Shown here: piece after piece, positions 1 through 10,659 of the stretch
Layout of the letters: every line of letters begins with the position of its first letter
Position numbering within the stretch: the first letter of the stretch is position 1
NCBI GenBank assembly: GCA_965153455.1
Contig: OZ234495.1
Span: forward strand, 16,240,875-16,304,874
DNA from: Sphagnum compactum
Taxonomy: Eukaryota; Bryophyta; Sphagnopsida; Sphagnales
DNA: 64,000 nt
Direction: 5' to 3'
The notes under the pieces: model-generated
Told to the model about the DNA's origin: nothing
Database searches by the model: none
Seen by the model: only the letters and a program-made list of their open reading frames with translations
Program-made: the position numbers and the translations under genes

Positions 1-415
1 AACTTTAAAAAATCAAAAGAATAGCAAATTCAAGAAACAACCCAATGGGAAAAAATGATGTGGATTGTGCAAATTTTAAGTGAGAATGAAGGAAAATGCT
101 TTAAATCACAAGATGCATGAAATGATACAAATTGCAAATTTAGAACATTTGAACAATTCAACTTCAAATTCTAGTTGACTTCAATTGAATTGTTTAGACC
201 ACATTTTATTTATAGTTGGGATGCACTGTAAACATAATAAACATTCAAGAATTTGAGAAAACAAAATTGCGCGGTTTCAACATCCAACACATCTACATTT
301 TTACAACCTATTGTTCTCTAGATATTGTTCTATTGAAATGCCCTAATTCACCTCAAAAATCTTTCCTACTTGTAAAACAAGCCCAACATGAAACACACAT
401 ACCTTATCACCTTAA

Positions 416-552
416 ACCCCTTGATCAATTGTTCTTTTCACATCATTTCTAGCTTTTAGCACATTTTTTGTCTCTAGTTGGAACAATAACTCATCAATGT
501 TAGTGCATTTTCCATTCAAAATCATGTTATGTAACATGCAATAACAAATGAC
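416..552 (-). pseudogene. C-terminal relic of a PIF/Harbinger transposase
   Basis: The minus strand reads NVVICYCMLHNMILNG followed by NIDELLFQL and then a stop near 416. The (C)CxLHN block followed by a short acidic tail is the usual C-terminal end of plant PIF/Harbinger (DDE_Tnp_4, ALP1/HARBI1-like) transposases. No catalytic region can be read upstream, because the minus-strand frames above 600 are full of stops. The same C-terminal block occurs in the fuller relic at 53.7-54.5 kb on the other strand. The assignment rests on about 30 residues and is tentative. Confidence 0.4.
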
Positions 553-639
553 CACATTTGAAAATAATAACAAATTAATGTTCAATGACATAATCTTAGG
601 TTTGTCAAATGTTATCTAGGTGAAGAACTATGATGATTC

Positions 640-930
640 CCAATTTTTCAATATAATGCAAACCCAAAACACACTCCCTAACTCCCAATAGGAAACAGGC
701 ATGAAAACTTCAAGATTAAACTAGGACAAGTTAGTTAAGTTGGATTCAAAAGAAAATCAATTAGCACAAACAAACAAAAATCATAAATAAATATAAATTG
801 AACCCAAAATGATGTCATGGACAAAATCACAAAAGACATGTCTCACATGACTCATCATGACTTGAACTTGGGAAAAAAATCATCCCTCTCCTCCTTATAT
901 TATATTTTAAAGATGATATTCTTTTAGAAT
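640..930 (+). repeat. Dispersed diverged repeat, copy 1 (partner 33170-33420)
   Basis: The motif order AATGCAAACCCAAAACACA, CTAACTCC, CACAAACAAACAAAAA, ACTTGAACTTGG, and TCATCCCTCTCCTCC recurs in the same order and orientation at 33170-33420 with many substitutions. No coding potential was seen. It is probably an old non-autonomous transposon or part of a decayed larger one. Confidence 0.5.
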
Positions 931-2792
931 AATAAATATAATTTTTTCTTGACATCATAACAATCTACTATTATTAATGAACTTTGTGAATAACAATAGT
1001 TGGTGTTCAATAACTATAGGTTCATAACAACATGTGTGAATGGAGATCAGGTCAAAATAATGATCATAAGTTAAGGTTAGAATAATGATTATGTTGTTAG
1101 CATGAATGCATGTTTAATAAGTGTTTGTTAATGTGCACCTACTGGAGTAAACTACACTTTGGTGTGAAGCAGTAGCCTTAAATAAGTATAATAAGTAAGT
1201 ATTAAGTAGGTAAGGAATGTAAATGTCTAAGGTAGAGCCCTAGGATGAGGACATACCCAAAATAAGGGACCTAGAACTTGAATATTACTTAGCATTTTGG
1301 GATTGTCTTGTAGTGGGCTTTACCCATCATTGAACATGAGGTAAAGGTTGCCATGAACCTAAACAAATATACAATAGATCGAAAGCCATATGAGGGGGAA
1401 GGTTCTAATGCCTACTTATAAGCTTAAGGTTGTTCCCATTTTGAAGTAGTATGCATAGTTTATTAACAAATAATTGCATATTCCATCTTTCTTATGTTCC
1501 AATTAAAAACCATCGTCTTCTCTACGATGGATATTCATGCATATAAGGTGCCCTCCACTAGGAAATTCCTTCGAGTGACAAATGTGATTACTAAATAAGT
1601 AATCAAATAGACAAGGTGCTTGGTGACCACTAGATAGATACATGTGGATGGTTAGCATATAGCCAACCATCATAGTTGAAGACAGGACATGAAATACAAT
1701 GAATTATGTGTTTTCTAACCACACACCATCCATCTTGCATGGTAGTGTGTGTGCTTGGTTCGATATGGCCATTCATACGGATTAAAGTTGTGGTTGGATT
1801 GGCAAATCCTAGACACATCATTCGGAATGTAAGTGGAGAGTTTTGCATATGAAAGTTGGAATCACTTGTATCATTCTTCAGAGTGCTTGCAAGGAGGAGA
1901 TCACCTTTCAATTCTTCCCTAACACTTCCACCTTTAAGGTTTAGGTTTCAGGCCCCTAATTCTGAAGAAAAAATCAGCATTAATTATTGAAAATAATTTA
2001 AATTTCTGTGGAATGGTAAAGGTATTACGATAGTAACTAACTACTTAATTACATTTCCTACCCACTCACTTACATAACTAGGTAGTGTGAGCCATGGCAA
2101 CAAAATTTTAAAGTCTTTTGAAAAATCTATGTGTGGAATTTTAAAAAATTTCTCTATTCCTTCAAAAGGGGGGATGGGTTGGGGGGGGGGGGAGAAGATG
2201 TTCGGTCCGCATGCAAGAAAGTACTTTGTAGCCCTTGTCTGGGGTCCAACTAGAAAACTTTCAGAGTAAGTTAGCAGAAGCGGGCTTGCCGGGCGAGTAT
2301 GGTATTGTGTTAAATATAAACGACGGCATTATAAATTGACTTGGTTACAGTAGGTGCCCACCATTTTGACTTTGAGATTACTTTTTTTGTGTAGTGTGTA
2401 TTTGTTTTTTCTCTGGCCATGTATTATCTTGTCTCTCTCTCTTTGTTTCAACAAAATCATGAGCTCTTCATCACCCCCCTTTTCTCTAAAACTGCAGATG
2501 TTGGTTCAATCTGAGGCAGGCAAAATGATGATGAGAGAGATCCACCATTTGCTTACGTTATGTATGTATGTATGTATGCCTCGGAATAAATTAATTTATC
2601 CCAAACTAGATTTCCAAACAACATTGACACATTCAGCATCGGCCATTTGCCTCATCCCAGCCCAGCCGCAGAAGAGACAAAACATGCATTGACAAAACTT
2701 GGGTAGACACATGGAAAGTGTGCCCCCCCCCTATATATGGTGAAAAAGAAATTCAAGAATAAAAATATAAACCAAAAGTGAAAGTTTTCTTG
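931..2792. other. AT-rich intergenic DNA without a recognisable gene
   Basis: Only short open frames without family similarity occur here. There is a 12-nt poly-G tract at 2181-2192 and a short (GTAT)n run near 2565. A TATATATGG string lies near 2735, but no convincing gene start follows it. Confidence 0.5.
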
Positions 2793-3117
2793 AATATTGA
2801 ATGATTTCTTCACTGAAAATTAATTTGAATTAAATTAAATTAAGTGTAGCTGAAAACTTTGGAGGAATTTGGAATGTGTCTTTTGGTGTTGTTGGAAAGA
2901 TCTTGATGATGAGCAGGATTTAATGGAATTTATTTGGTAAGATTTGGATTCAGAATGTGTGGGGGGGGGGGGGGAGATCTTGATTTTTTAAGTGATTTCT
3001 GCCGCTGAAAATTCAAATAACTTCCCCAAAAAAACAAACCCAGGTTTTGGAAGGAAAAATCAGTTGAGGACGTGGTAACAACACTTGGGCCAACAACAGC
3101 AAAGGCCACACTAGTAA
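2793..3117 (+). repeat. Duplicated segment, copy 1 (partner 4902-5182)
   Basis: This segment begins AATATTGAATGATT, contains GTTGTTGGAAAGATCTTGATG and AGCAGGATTTAATGGAATTT, and ends GGCCACACTAGT. The same order is found at 4902-5182 in the same orientation, with indels and substitutions. A 14-nt poly-G tract at 2961-2974 interrupts this copy where copy 2 has only GTGGGAG. No coding function is evident. Confidence 0.75.
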
Positions 3118-3643
3118 AATACGAACAAACAAAGTGAAAGTCGCATCCTCTTACAACATTCTCTTGTTACAGATCCACTGCAGAAACAGGTGTGTGGAGA
3201 TTCAGGTTCCACAAGGCTATCATGATATGCCTAAACTTTGGGCAATCTTTCTAGCACATTTGGCTATAGACTAAATGTGTGTTTTGGCTTAGAGCGCAGA
3301 CACCCAATTTGAAAAGGAAAAGGAAAATAAATAAAAATCTAACTAAAGACTTGTGGAAAACTAAAGACTTGTGTTTCCCGGTCTCTTTAAAAATTAGTTG
3401 AAATTTTCAACAGTAGATAAATGTGAATCCAATACGTACACTAAAGTTGCAGTGTCTGTCCACAAGAAGGCAAAACTGAAGTTCTCTATTAGATTATAAA
3501 ATTATACTTCCCCCCCTTGTTTTTGGCCCAGTTATTTGGTATATGGACTTGGGAAAGATCGTCCCTTTGAACATTTCATCATCGTATCTGAACAACTCAG
3601 CCCCACCACAATTTAGCCTTCAAAGAAAACAAGGAAATACTAC

Positions 3644-3870
3644 GGAAATTTTTTAATTCACACCTTTTTTGGTTAAATTCACACCCTTTCTTCGCTCGCG
3701 CGTCCGATTATATGCAGATTAAATTTGAGTGTGTCTGCCCCACCCCCCTGTAAACAGTACATGCAACGCAATAGGAGATGGAGTTTAGTCTGCATATAAT
3801 CTGCATATAATCGGGCGCGCGAAGAAAGGGTGTGAATTTAACCAAAAAAGGTGTGAATTTAAAATTTTCC
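3644..3870. mobile_element. MITE with about 75-bp terminal inverted repeats
   Basis: The left arm starts GGAAATTTTTTAATTCACACC and runs through TTTTTTGGTTAAATTCACACC to CGATTATATGCAGATTA. The right arm, on the complementary strand, repeats it almost perfectly (GGAAAATTTTAAATTCACACC onward). The spacer is about 75 bp. Flanks are AATACTAC on the left and AATACTTA on the right, an imperfect 8-bp target duplication. Long arms with an 8-9 bp duplication suggest a Mutator-like MITE, or less likely hAT. Each arm contains the word TTCACACC twice. Confidence 0.8.
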
Positions 3871-3944
3871 AATACTTATTGTCTTTCTTTACTATTGTCC
3901 AAGTGGCCAGCCGTAAGGAAGAGATTATGTATTTGGTACCCAGC

Positions 3945-4037
3945 CAGAGGAGCCGGCCAGATTATTACGGAATAATTGAGGCATGAATGTGTCGAGAGAC
4001 TATTTCCATAATTTGGCTCCTCTGGACGGTTACAGAG
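3945..4037. repeat. Short inverted repeat (hairpin)
   Basis: GCCAGAGGAGCC plus the following ATTATTACGG near 3948-3974 is the complement of CCATAATTTGGCTCCTCTGG at 4011-4035. The arms are about 25 nt with mismatches around a 40-nt loop. It may be the core of a small MITE; no target duplication is clear. Confidence 0.5.
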
Positions 4038-4424
4038 CGTAACCAGTTTCTGGACTCACTAACATAACTACTAAGAAACTATGTGAATTAGGTAAATTTA
4101 AATTAAAAATTAGGGAAGAGAAGAGAGAAAATTAATTATGTGTTATAACCCCCCTCCCTCTGGACCAATGACATGTGACACACATTTGACAATGGAGTCC
4201 AGAAACAATCGGCCCACATGAAGAAGTGAATCATTCCCATTTTGGTATCACCTTGGATTGCTTGCTGGGTCCCTTATTTTCTTTTGAAATGTGTTTTTCT
4301 TCGTTATCCTTAATGAAATAAGAAAAGGGCTCCATATAAACCAATGCAAATGGTTTTACAAAATAACCATGGTGCAATGTAATCCCCCAACCAACTTCAA
4401 CCTTTTACTTCCAAAATGATTCTT

Positions 4425-4700
4425 AAGTTTGAATTTTTTTTCCATTTTTCCTTTGTTCCCAACATGTTCCTTTCAAGTTCTCAATGGGTTCCCAAAAGGT
4501 TCCCTATGTGTTCCCCAAGGGTGTTCCCAATAGCACCTCACTTTAATCCCATATATTTTGCCCAAAGTCCTCCCCTTCTCACTTATATAGGTTGGCCAAA
4601 GGGGGAGGCACTACAGCTTTCAAAGAATCTTCTATTTTGGGGAGCCTCCATGGTTTCAACTTTGTTTTGCGATGGGCCAATCAAATTGGCTCCAAAAAAA
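4425..4700 (+). repeat. Dispersed repeat, copy 1 (inverted partner 34383-34630)
   Basis: This copy contains a cluster of GTTCCC words, TTCCCAATAGCACC, TTTTGCCCAAAG, then TCTTCTATTTTGGGGAGCC, GCGATGGGCCAATCAAA and a poly-A run. The complement of 34383-34630 carries the same blocks in the same order. An open frame of 100 codons crosses it but is not conserved between copies, so I treat it as non-coding transposon sequence. Confidence 0.65.
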
Positions 4701-4901
4701 AAAAGGTTGGACTTGTGAGGCACCCCCAACTAATTTATCTATGAAGGAAAGTAGTTTGTTTTGTTTTGTAGTTATGAGATCCACCAAACCAGGTTGCTTC
4801 AGATCATGTTCTTGGTGTCTTTCGAAAGCTCTGGACGAGGAGGAGGGGTGCATGGGCTTGGTTCCATGGTGTTTGGACTTGCGGTGCAAAAGTTCCGGAA
4901 T

Positions 4902-5182
4902 AATATTGAATGATTCTTTCACTGGAAATTAAATTAAATCATAGCTCAAAATTTCGGAGGAATTGGAAGGGGCCTTTGATGTTGTTGGAAAGATCTTGAT
5001 GAGCAGGATTTAATGGAATTTATTTGGTAAGATTTGGATTCAAAATGTGGGAGATATTGATTTTTTTAAGTGATTTCTGTCGCCGAAAATTCAAATAAAT
5101 TCCAAAAAAACCGGGTTTTGGAAGGAAAAATCAATTGAGGACGTGGTAACACTTGAGCCAACGGCACAGGCCACACTAGTTA
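4902..5182 (+). repeat. Duplicated segment, copy 2 (partner 2793-3117)
   Basis: This is a slightly shorter version of the segment at 2793-3117, lying directly after the repeat at 4425-4700. It lacks the poly-G expansion of copy 1. Divergence is well above that of a recent duplication. Confidence 0.75.
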
Positions 5183-5548
5183 ATATGAAACAGAAATAAG
5201 TACCCCCAGTTTATGTGGAAATCTCCATTTGGGTCTGCTTTGTGTAGGCCCCATTACCGTAGGCCAATGGCTTCACCATGCCTAACGATCTGTGGGATTT
5301 TAAGTTTTATTATTTCACGTGCATATCCTCTCCTAGTGTCATACCCTCCTTCTGCTTGGGTGTTACAGCTTTTGAAACTTCTACCCTTCACATGAAAAAT
5401 GATGAGACTAAGGTGCCCTCCAACCGCATTACAAAAGTCGTACGAGGTTTTTATGTCGCCTGTGGTGGGGGATATTATCAAAATAAAGGGCTTGCGACAA
5501 TGTAGTATACCCTCAACCCTCTTCTTACTTAGATGCATTGGTGGAGAG

Positions 5549-5700
5549 AATTGGCACATCCAATCAATACGACGGAAGACAGAGTTGGACGGATGACGGG
5601 ATGCATGAAATGTCCGTTCGGTTGGATGACGAGACGGATTAAGGGGAAGCTTCATTCGTCCGGTCTGAGCCCCGTGCATAATGCACAGGTGTGTGTATTT
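5549..5700 (+). repeat. GGATG/GACGG-rich repeat, left copies
   Basis: The segment is rich in GGATGACGGGATG, GTCCGTTCGG and GACGGATTAAGG, ends AGGGGAAGCTTCATT, and is followed by GAGCCCCGTGCATAATGCAC. The same string of words returns at 6285-6440 and 10660-10925 in the same orientation. The palindromic CCCGTGC...GCAC motif resembles ends of non-autonomous retroposons in plants. No open frame is credible. Confidence 0.6.
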
Positions 5701-5704
5701 GACG

Positions 5705-5705
<1 letters not shown>

Positions 5706-5743
<38 letters not shown>

Positions 5744-5884
5744 ATCATTTTTCATTTTTCTATTTTATTATTATTATAAACAAAAAGAAACACCGAAAAC
5801 AGAGAACAAAAAAGAAAATGAAAAAAAAAACACCCCGTCCTCTACACAGTAAATCTTGGGGGTGCCCCCCCTGGGGCCGGGCAA
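5706..5884 (+). repeat. Duplicated (TA)n-poly-A block, copy 1
   Basis: A (TA)n run at 5706-5740 is followed by AAGATCATTTTTCATTTTTC, a TTATTATT run, an A-rich tract and CAGTAAATCTTGGGGGTGCC. The same order appears at 6057-6226, a local duplication with a period of about 345 bp. Confidence 0.75.
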
Positions 5885-6056
5885 GTTTGTGCCCCGTGCC
5901 TAATGCACAGGTGTGTGTTTAAAATAAATCAAACATGCACCTAAAACTTCTGGGTCTTTGCCGGTCCTAACCCACCCCATCCGGCTTAAATAGACATCCA
6001 TCCCCGTCCGGCTTAAATAGACGGCTGATGGGATGGATGAATTAAAAAATTAAAAT

Positions 6057-6226
6057 TATATATATATATAGATATATATAAGATTATTTTTCATTTTTCT
6101 ATTTTATTATTATTATTATAAACCAAAAAACAAACACCGAAAACAGAGAACAAAAAAAAAATGAAAAGAAAAAGACCACGTCCTCTGTACAGTAAATCTT
6201 GGGGGTGCCCCCCCTGGGGCCGGGCA
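6057..6226 (+). repeat. Duplicated (TA)n-poly-A block, copy 2
   Basis: This is the second copy of the block at 5706-5884, ending CAGTAAATCTTGGGGGTGCC. The (TA)n tract is shorter and imperfect. It leads directly into the repeat that borders the gene-fragment cluster. Confidence 0.75.
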
Positions 6227-6271
6227 TGAGGGGGCAGGGGCGGGGGTTATTTATTTCTGCCAGGGTTTTCT

Positions 6272-6440
6272 TCCCTGTATGATGCCATCCATGGATGGAT
6301 GACGGGACGGATGGATGGACGGGTCGAACGGATGGAGGAAATGTCCGTCCGGTCCAGACGGATTTAGGGGAAGCTTCATTGTTCCTTTACTATATACTAG
6401 TTTGAGCCCCGTGCATAATGCACAGGTGTGTGTATGGTTA
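6272..6440 (+). repeat. GGATGG/GACGG repeat bordering the gene-fragment cluster (left)
   Basis: It starts CTTCCCTGTATGATG, runs through GGATGGATGACGGGACGG and GTCCGTCCGG, and ends AAGCTTCATTGTTCCTTTAC. It is followed by TATATACTAG and GAGCCCCGTGCATAATGCAC. The copy at 10655-10925 has the same start and end words in the same orientation, so the two are direct repeats on either side of 6.44-10.65 kb. Confidence 0.65.
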
Positions 6441-6483
6441 GCCGAGTGCTTAGAGGGGGTTCCAAAAGTTTTATACTTTTCTC

Positions 6484-6560
6484 TCTGACCTATAACCAAA
6501 TGTGGCTAAAGTCCTCTTGTGGATGATTCGCAAGTCCACTTACCTCACAAAATTGAAATT
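6484..6560 (+). repeat. Fragment related to the MITE at 40750-40982
   Basis: TATAACCAAATGTGGCTAAA, then TTGTGGAT and CACAAAATTGA, parallels TGTAACCAAATTTGGTTAAA, TTGTAGAT and CACAAAATTGA at 40930-40993. This suggests a shared non-autonomous element family; only one side is present here. Confidence 0.35.
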
Positions 6561-6569
6561 AACCACATG

Positions 6570-7000
6570 TTATTGGTAAAGTCAGGCAATTAGGGGGCAA
6601 GAACAGCCACTTTTGGAATGTGTAACAGGGAATGAAATTTTACAAAACCAAATAATTGTGTTCAGAGAGTTCAAGCCACCACTATCTTGTGTTGGGTAGT
6701 AGGAGAGGCTTCTTCTAGGCTTGGTGTCTTTCAATCTGGCAGAAAATTTATTCATACTTGCAAGTTCACTAAATCTTGCCTTTTTGAACTCTAAGGGCAT
6801 TCTTACTGTTTTCATGGCTTCCTGTTTAGGTTATGGATTTTAGATGTTACAACTTGGCAGATGGGCATGTTCGGACCAATGATCTGACTAAGAGCTTCTT
6901 GGATTGGTGGTGCAGATTCATGAGCTCCTGGAATTTGTATTTGAAGATTTGAATGTAGAAATGGGTTTGCGTTTCTCCAGTAGTTTGCTTTGCAAGGGCT
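6570..7000 (-). pseudogene. Unassigned exon-like fragments
   Basis: Two minus-strand open stretches look exon-like. One, about 6640-6815, follows the acceptor-like string ACCTAAACAG and encodes EAMKTVRMPLEFKKARFSE, then SARLKDTKPRRSLSYYP. The other, about 6855-6960, encodes NLQIQIPGAHESAPPIQ and EALSQIIGPNMPICQ before a possible GTTGTA donor. I do not recognise a family for either, and no complete gene can be assembled. Their place in a cluster of broken gene pieces suggests they are captured or decayed exons. Confidence 0.25.
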
Positions 7001-7486
7001 AATCATGTGCAATGATTGCAGAAAATATTCTCTCAAGTATATAGTCTTTCAATGTTTGAGATGCAACTTCTCAAATTCATGCTTCAAAATTCTACAGTTT
7101 GTTCTCTCTCTTTTCCCCCAGAAATGGAAACACTACAATCTTCACTTTCACCTTAGATGTGTAAGGTATGTCATGTCATCTGATTTGAATCACTTCTGAA
7201 TCACAAAATTTGGGCAGCCCTTAGAGTCATAAGGTAACAATGCAAAGCATGCACAACCCCAATGCAATGCAACAATCATACTTTAACATTATAGACTTGA
7301 TGAACAAATACAGATAAATCGGGATCCAGTAGACACTTAATGTGGTTCCCTTCCTTTTTGCACAGAGTTACAGCTTTGCTCTACCACTAAAACAGCTCGT
7401 TTGCTTCTATAGGTCTAAGATACATTGAGAAAGAAATGGACTGATATGTGATTGATCAATATGTGAATGTATTTTCACTCTTACCC

Positions 7487-7645
7487 CAATTGCTCCACTG
7501 ACTCAGATGCAGGGATTCTGTTTGTCTCATCCTGTTCTGCAAGTTCAGTTGTTTTCACGTTTTGACCTTCCTCAGCATGTTGGATCTTGTATGCTGCAAG
7601 CTCCTTCTTCTGGTTGATTGCAGTGTCATATGCTTGCTTGAGGTG
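7487..7645 (-). pseudogene. Unassigned helical exon-like fragment
   Basis: The minus strand encodes LKQAYDTAINQKKELAAYK followed by a Glu/Gln-rich stretch ending SESVEQLG, then a good donor (GGG|GTAAGAG) near 7487. The composition suggests an alpha-helical or coiled segment. No family was recognised and the 5' boundary is unclear. It may belong with the coiled-coil exons at 9.5-10.7 kb, but nothing in the sequence proves that. Confidence 0.3.
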
Positions 7646-7875
7646 TGGTTGATTCGAAATCCAGGTGTGGCGATGGGATCCGTGGATTGCAGGAGATGGG
7701 TATCTGCAAAAACACAGCAGGATCAACCTGGATTTCTCCAAGCACTCAGATCCGATAGAAGAAGAAGAAGCACAGCCACCACCACTCCTTCCATCTCTCT
7801 TCACGTGGCTGGCTGTGAGATCCACCAAACCACAACTACTGCTCCATTCCCTTCAAGAGCGCGCCTGCTCTTTTG

Positions 7876-8085
7876 CTACACCCACGCCTTTTCAAGTTTT
7901 GACTTGGAGAAGAGTTTAGGAGTTGTGGAAGCATGTGGACCCAATGATCTGCAACCGAGCCTAGGGCGCCAGCCACAAAGAAGATCAGCAACAATGTTCA
8001 GCCGATCTTGGCCCCATAAAATGGCAACAGATTTGCCTTCAGGATCAAGAACTTGAAATGTTGGTGCTCCAATGCCACCAAGTTC
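7876..8085 (-). pseudogene. Unassigned exon-like fragment (GGIGAPTFQVLDPEGK)
   Basis: After an acceptor-like TGTAG ending at 8086, the minus strand reads ELGGIGAPTFQVLDPEGKS and then VAILWGQDRLNIVADLLCGW, staying open to a stop at 7876. The regular alternation looks like real protein (a beta-strand followed by a D-P-x-G turn), but I cannot name the family. No neighbouring exon joins it convincingly. It lies directly before the 39-bp repeat at 8145. Confidence 0.3.
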
Positions 8086-8144
8086 CTACACCTGCCATCC
8101 CTCCCAAATCAGTTCCAGGCACCATTATTTTAGACTCAATGCCC

Positions 8145-8183
8145 AAATAAAATGCCAGACTCTAGGACCTCTTCATATGGTTC
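8145..8183 (+). repeat. 39-bp perfect direct repeat, copy 1
   Basis: The string starting AAATAAAATGCCAGACTC and ending CTTCATATGGTTC is repeated without mismatch at 8620-8658, 475 bp further on. The second copy sits at the end of the transporter fragment and can be read as its continuation; this first copy is isolated. Confidence 0.9.
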
Positions 8184-8274
8184 CATTTCTTTGTGAGTGA
8201 ATTTGCTGGTTCTGGATGAGGATAATTGCATAGCCTGCTTTCTGACAGATGCAGTAATCTGACAAAGAAATCTC

Positions 8275-8658
8275 ATGGCAGCAGGTGTCTCTTTGATTGA
8301 AATTTCTGAAAATATGCACAAAGTGCCAGTTGATGAGCTTCCTCTGCTCCCTCAAAGCCCTCATTTAACAGGCACAGATGATGAAGAGAGACTGGTTAAA
8401 CAGGAGAGGCTTGAACAGCTGCCGAATACTACAGGCGCCGGTGTTGGAAGTTCAGTGTTCAATCTGGCAACCACTGTCATTGGGGCAGGGATTATGGCAC
8501 TTCCGGCCACCATGCGCGTTTTGGGTGTGCCGATCGGCCTCCTCACCATGCTGCTTATGGGTGTTCTTTCAGAGATCAGCATTGAAATGATTGTCCACTT
8601 CTTAGATCTTATGGAGGTTAAATAAAATGCCAGACTCTAGGACCTCTTCATATGGTTC
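8275..8658 (+). pseudogene. Fragment of an AVT6-like (AAAP family) amino-acid transporter
   Basis: From ATG 8275 (or 8314) the plus strand encodes a polar N-terminus, then GVGSSVFNLATTVIGAGIM, ALPATMRVLG and LLMGVLSEISIEMIVHF. This matches the first two membrane helices of plant AVT6/SLC38-type vacuolar amino-acid transporters, including the GAGIMALP signature. The frame stops at 8623-8625. One frame over, the 39-bp repeat (8620-8658) reads KMPDSRTSSYG, resembling the loop that normally follows, so a frameshift lies near 8610-8620. A donor-like AAG|GTAGCA is at about 8666-8671. The family usually has about 10-11 helices and the rest was not found, so this is a truncated copy. Confidence 0.75.
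8620..8658 (+). repeat. 39-bp perfect direct repeat, copy 2
   Basis: This copy is identical to 8145-8183. It lies at the 3' edge of the transporter fragment and encodes a plausible continuation of it (DSRTSSYG) in the shifted frame. Confidence 0.9.
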
Positions 8659-8874
8659 TTCAAAGGTAGCAATGTAGACTTATGAGATGAAACCTGTTCA
8701 AAACAGTTGGATTCCAGCCTTGAGATGCTTTGCACCAGACAGTGCCTAACTATCCACATACTACACTGTAAAGGTAATAATAATAAAAATACAATATTTG
8801 CATTAAGGAAAGTAGAAGATTTTACTTAGCCAGAAAATTTTGCAACTGCTGTACTCATACATACACTGATCTTT

Positions 8875-8985
8875 GAAATTGAAACTGGATCCAAGAAACC
8901 TTTGATGGTGCTCCACAACATTCTAAAGCCTGGACCTGCAATAATGGTGAACATCTTATGCCATGTTTGCATCATCAAAACCACA
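8875..8985 (-). pseudogene. SEC14-like CRAL-TRIO domain exon fragment
   Basis: The minus strand encodes TWHKMFTIIAGPGFRMLW and then STIKGFLDPVSISKI, ending at a donor-like GTATGT near 8870-8875. In plant SEC14-like (SFH) phosphatidylinositol-transfer proteins the matching part of the lipid-binding CRAL-TRIO domain reads similarly (...MF.NAGPGFR.LW.T.K.FLDP...KI). Only this exon-sized piece is present; the upstream YPETL-type segment is degenerate and no downstream exon was seen. It lies between a transporter fragment on the other strand and coiled-coil exons on the same strand. Confidence 0.6.
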
Positions 8986-9538
8986 CACCTGCTAATCAGT
9001 TTCAAGCATGCACACAGATTTGGGTCAGGAAGATGTGCCAATCTCTGACTTGTGCATGCGTCCAAATACAATTGTGACATAGCACACAAGCATCAAATAT
9101 CACCCCAGGTCCTTGATGATTATATCAATTGAATAATAACATTAGCAGCAGCAGGGTGGTGGGACCCCAACCCCCTTCTCCCCACTTTGCTTCACTTCAG
9201 AAGGCAGCGCGGACGGATCGAACGCAGACCGAATTCCGAAAAACAAAAAATGACGGAGAGCGGCCATGTGGATGCGAGAGCGTGGAATCCGTCCATCAAG
9301 GAGGGATGGGAGGAGGCGACCTGAAATTTCTTGGTCGGCAGACAACAGGCAGGCAGTAGTAGTAGTAGCTAATAGTAGCTACTGTCCGTCCGGAGTCAGG
9401 GCAAGGCAAAATCGTGAAATTTCTGTTGGGAATTTGGCTTGAAAATGTGTCCCAAACAAAGCTCATAATCAGTGTCAGCTTTTGACTCCCTGTTGCTGAA
9501 GAAAAAGGATAACAGTAGTGTGCAGAACAGAAGTTTAC

Positions 9539-10659
9539 CTGTGAGATTACTTGAGCTTCAGATGATTTAACTGCCTCCACTTCCATGAAAGCTGCTTTCA
9601 GTTGACTTTATAACATAGCTGTGTGTGCCTAGACTTCCTCCAATTCATGTTTCGTTGCGGCTGCTTCTTTTCTTCCCTTCAATGCCACTGCCTTATCCTC
9701 ATCTGCTTTCATTGTCACCTGTCATCACACACCCCCCCACCCCATCTTCTATTCTCAGATCGGCTATTTATACATGAAGACCTGGGTACTGCTGTACCTG
9801 TTTGAATATGTAAAAGTGAACAGCCTCTTACCCATCACTGGCATCAGACCTTAGAGAAGGAAAAAGCCTCTCAACTAACCTGATGCAAGGCATCATTTAA
9901 GCCAGATATGGACTCCTTTGCTTTGCTCTCTGCCTGTATGCGAGCTTCTAAGAGAGACTTAGCTTTGGAGAGCTCCAACTCCATCTCTGCAGTAACATCA
10001 GCAACAGTCACCTCATACTCCTCCTTCACAGCTGCAAGCTCTATCATGGTGTTTTTTAGCTCTGCCTTCAGGGATGCCAGAGATGAAGACATCTTTTGCT
10101 CCTGCCCTATTGCCTTCTTCACTTTTGCATTTGACTCCTCCAACTACATTGCATATGACCTTGCCTTCCAACACTTGAAAATCAGTTTTTAATCTCTTGT
10201 CCTCTTTGGGTTTTGTTACAAAATCAGCAGCATAACAATTAACATCAGCCTCAAAGAGACAATGACAAATATTACAGAACTCAATTGATTGAACTGAGTA
10301 CCTTTTCTGCAATTTTTGTTGCATCCTCAAGGTCTATCCTCGATCCTCGCAATTTCAATCTGTAGTCCCCAACAGCACCTTTCAATTTCATCTCAGATTC
10401 CTTTGTGACAGCTATCTCCACTTCGAGTTCCTCCAATTCTTTCTTCATTGCAACCACAGCTTCACCGGCTTTCTCTTGAGCTTCCTTGACAGCAGAAAAC
10501 TCTGCTTTCAATGTTTCAAGCTCTGCAGTTGTCATGGCCCCTGTTGCCCTCTCTTCAGTTTCCTTTGTTGCCAACTGCTTTGATGTTACCTCCTCAAGCT
10601 TAGAAGCAGTTGCTTCCACAACGCCTCTCTGCCTTTGTTCTGCTTCCTCAACATCTTCC
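9539..10659 (-). pseudogene. Coiled-coil protein gene fragment (three exons, in-frame stops)
   Basis: Three minus-strand exons with good splice sites encode heptad-like helix. Exon A (10302-10659) contains EEVTSKQLATKETEERATG, LKAEFSAVKEAQEKAGEAVV and MKKELEELEVEIAV, ending AAG|GTACTC. Exon B (9880-10143, 88 codons) starts after ATGTAG, reads LEESNAKVKKAIGQEQ and SSSLASLKAELKN, and ends CAG|GTTAGT. Exon C (9539-9718, 60 codons) reads KADEDKAVALKGRKEAAATK and LKAAFMEVEAVKSSEAQ, but carries two stops (HELEEV*AHTAML*). Composition resembles plant WEB1/PMI2-type coiled-coil proteins; that assignment is weak. The acceptor of exon A coincides with the start of the GGATGG repeat, so the 5' part of the gene is missing. 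Unlikely to give a full product. Confidence 0.55.
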
